DNA of 64,000 nucleotides, from assembly GCF_014640115.1 (NCBI RefSeq), contig NZ_BMGI01000006.1, forward strand, positions 62,001-126,000, written 5' to 3'. The notes under the pieces were generated by a model. It was not told where the DNA came from. It saw only the letters and a program-made list of their open reading frames with translations, and did no database searches. Positions within the stretch are counted from its first letter, which is position 1, and the number at the start of each line of letters is the position of its first letter. Shown piece after piece: positions 62,799 to 64,000 of the stretch. This DNA is from Sinisalibacter lacisalsi. GTDB lineage: Bacteria > Pseudomonadota > Alphaproteobacteria > Rhodobacterales > Rhodobacteraceae. The translations under genes and the position numbers were made by a program.

Positions 62799-63514
62799 CA
62801 GGAATCCTCCGTCTCTTCGAGGCTTTCGAGCATCGAGCTGAACTCGGCGCCCACCTTGAGGCCGACGAGCGCGTAAATCAGCGGGATCGCACCGGCCGAG
62901 AGGAGCGCGCCGAATTGCCCCAGCGGCAGGATGCGGTTGTCGAGAAAGCCGCCCGCAAGCGCCACGCCGAGCACACCGATGGCGACATAGGCAAGGCCGG
63001 ACACGCTCTCGACGCGGGCGATGATCCGATGGCTGAAACGCCGGGCCGGATCGGCCAGCAGCAAGAGCAACATGCCCGAAGCCAGGATCGCCCCGCCCTG
63101 GAAGCCGCCGCCGGGGGTCAGGTGGCCGTTGACGGCCACGTAGGCGCCGAACAGAAGGATGATCGGCAGGAGCATCCGCGTGCCGGTAGCGAGCAATTCG
63201 CCCGAGGGCAGGAAGCCCGAGCCGGTGCCGCCCCGCGGCGCCTTCGACTGGCCCAGCACCAGCGCCACGATGGCGGCGGTGAGGAACAGCACGGTCACCT
63301 CGCCCAGCGTATCAAGCCCCCGGTAGGTGACGATGATCGCGGTGACGATGTTCTGCGCGCCGGTCTCGCGCGCGGTGTTCTCGGCGTAGTAGGCGGCGGT
63401 GCGGTTGAGCTCGGTGTCGGGCACGTAGCCCGCGAGCAGGGTCCAGAAGGCGAGGCCGAGGAGCGCGAGCAGCCCGAGCACGGCGGCGTGACGGATGGAA
63501 AACCTATTGCTCAT
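62798..63514 (-). CDS. MbhE-MnhB fusion subunit
   Basis: A 238-residue membrane protein. The N-terminal part NIVTAIIVTYRGLDTLGEVT matches MbhE, equivalent to the end of MrpA. From about residue 105 it is MnhB-like: MLLPIILLFGAYVAVNGHLT, PGGGFQGGAILASGMLLLLL. In Pyrococcus Mbh these are separate subunits E and F; here they are one chain. It overlaps its neighbours by 1 base downstream and 11 bases upstream. Confidence 0.88.
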   Translation of the reverse strand: MSNRFSIRHAAVLGLLALLGLAFWTLLAGYVPDTELNRTAAYYAENTARETGAQNIVTAIIVTYRGLDTLGEVTVLFLTAAIVALVLGQSKAPRGGTGSGFLPSGELLATGTRMLLPIILLFGAYVAVNGHLTPGGGFQGGAILASGMLLLLLADPARRFSHRIIARVESVSGLAYVAIGVLGVALAGGFLDNRILPLGQFGALLSAGAIPLIYALVGLKVGAEFSSMLESLEETEDS

Positions 63515-63761
63515 CGCGGCCCTCCCGCCGGATCCGGCCCAGCACGAAGAAGAACAGGAAGGTGGTCAGCCCCGAGCCGATGGCGGCCTCGGTCATCGCC
63601 ACGTCGGGCGCGGCGAGGAACAGGAAGAGCACCGAGGCGAACAGGCTCACCAGCCCAGCCGAAAGCACCGCAACGGCGGTGCTGCGGGTGACGAGCGCCA
63701 CCAGCGCGGCGATCAGCATGGCGGCGGCGAAGCCGGTTGTGGCGAGCAGCGGAAGCGTCAT
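63504..63761 (-). CDS. MbhD-like (DUF4040) subunit
   Basis: An 85-residue membrane protein with three helices. SLFASVLFLFLAAPDVAMTE and AAIGSGLTTFLFFFVL match the MbhD/DUF4040 family, a piece of MrpA in Mrp antiporters. It overlaps the MbhE-MnhB fusion by 11 bases and the MnhG-like gene by 4 bases (ATGA). Confidence 0.88.
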   Translation of the reverse strand: MTLPLLATTGFAAAMLIAALVALVTRSTAVAVLSAGLVSLFASVLFLFLAAPDVAMTEAAIGSGLTTFLFFFVLGRIRREGRDEQ

Positions 63762-64000
63762 TCGGCCGCCCTCCCCTCGTCATCGGCGAGCGCGTCGGCG
63801 CGGGTTTGTGGCGCAGGCTTCAGCCCGGCGCGATGCGCGGCGCGGGCAAGCACCTGACTCGACAGCGGGTTGGTGAACATCAGGAACAGCACGATCAGCG
63901 CGAGTTTCAGCGCCCAGCCCGGCTCGATCAGGGCTATGCCCGCGAGCGTGAGCAGGGTGCCGAGCGTGGTGGCCTTGGTGCCGGCCTGAATGCGCGTCCA
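63758..64000 (-). CDS. MnhG-like subunit, start outside the window
   Basis: The last 80 residues of an MrpG/MnhG-type membrane subunit. IQAGTKATTLGTLLTLAGIA and ALIVLFLMFTNPLSSQVLAR match the family. The 5' end lies beyond position 64000; MnhE and MnhF equivalents are expected there. The stop overlaps the start of the MbhD-like gene. Confidence 0.88.
   Translation of the reverse strand, partial: WTRIQAGTKATTLGTLLTLAGIALIEPGWALKLALIVLFLMFTNPLSSQVLARAAHRAGLKPAPQTRADALADDEGRAAE

Noticed and set aside
53699-64000. Ordinary respiratory complex I operon
   Set aside because: No nuoE, nuoF, nuoG, nuoA, nuoJ or nuoN genes; Mrp-type subunits and a GltD-type flavoprotein are present instead.
1-64000. 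CRISPR arrays, insertion sequences, prophage or tRNA genes
   Set aside because: No regular direct repeats, transposase, integrase or cloverleaf pattern was seen; intergenic gaps are short and accounted for.

Overview
The window is a GC-rich, gene-dense chromosomal segment that reads as Alphaproteobacteria, most likely Rhodobacterales (Rhodobacteraceae). Support comes from the hflK-hflC-DUF2065-Do protease order, a separate F0 ATP synthase operon (I-a-c-b'-b) with a duplicated b subunit, a Rhodobacter-style S4 protein with a GTG start, an H-NS/HvrA-like protein, a Hint-domain protein of the type common in this order, and an FnrL-type site. No rRNA, tRNA, CRISPR array, insertion sequence or prophage was seen. 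Most genes overlap by 1-11 bases or are separated by a few bases, so operons are easy to follow.

Layout. 1-9.7 kb (all minus): Do protease (cut by the window edge), DUF2065, HflC, HflK, glutathione reductase, a small membrane protein, RpiA, an extensin-like secreted protein, TyrA, HisC and a rhodanese. 9.9-13.9 kb (minus): ribosomal protein S4 with its promoter and terminator, a Hint protein, and two tandem LpxR-like lipid A deacylases. 14.1-17.1 kb (plus): a one-domain ModE-like regulator, a palindromic Mo-box and modABC. 17.1-20.3 kb: an ArsR regulator on a probably leaderless mRNA, then the F0 operon closed by a strong terminator. 20.3-23.3 kb: a glutarate/glutaryl-CoA unit (CoA-transferase and XRE-cupin regulator diverging from gcdH) with two TTGCGCAA palindromes between. 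23.3-34.2 kb (minus): two tandem YiiX-like lipoproteins, an aldo/keto reductase, an M29 aminopeptidase, DeoD, an H-NS-like protein, a DUF4010 membrane protein, a low-GC orphan lipoprotein, ParE and a TPR protein. 34.4-40.4 kb (plus): a sugar-nucleotide epimerase-type protein, then an FnrL-controlled group 3b (sulfhydrogenase-type, NADP-linked) NiFe hydrogenase operon with a cyclic-nucleotide-binding protein and a maturation protease. 40.5-46 kb: cardiolipin synthase, then a glucosylglycerate synthesis pair facing a glucosylglycerate/sucrose phosphorylase. 46-53.4 kb: a Sel1-repeat protein, a UbiA prenyltransferase with a shrunken HAD domain, and three poorly understood exported proteins.

53.7-64 kb is the most unusual part. 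It is one continuous minus-strand operon that joins an Mrp antiporter-like module (MnhG, MbhD-like, MbhE+MnhB fusion, MnhC, and a 1045-residue protein made of two antiporter subunits in one chain) to a complex I/hydrogenase-like core (NuoH, NuoB, NuoC, NuoD homologues). It ends with a ferredoxin-GltD flavoprotein fusion and a ferritin-like protein. The order resembles archaeal Mbh/Mbx. The large subunit keeps an N-terminal CxxC but has lost the C-terminal NiFe ligands, and the NuoB homologue has lost one of its paired cluster cysteines. This is therefore an energy-converting-hydrogenase-related (Ehr-type) ion-pumping oxidoreductase, not ordinary complex I and not a hydrogenase. Its electron donor and acceptor cannot be told from the sequence; the flavoprotein suggests NAD(P)H and/or ferredoxin. 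Together with the soluble NADP-linked hydrogenase 14 kb away, the window looks specialised in managing reductant under low oxygen.
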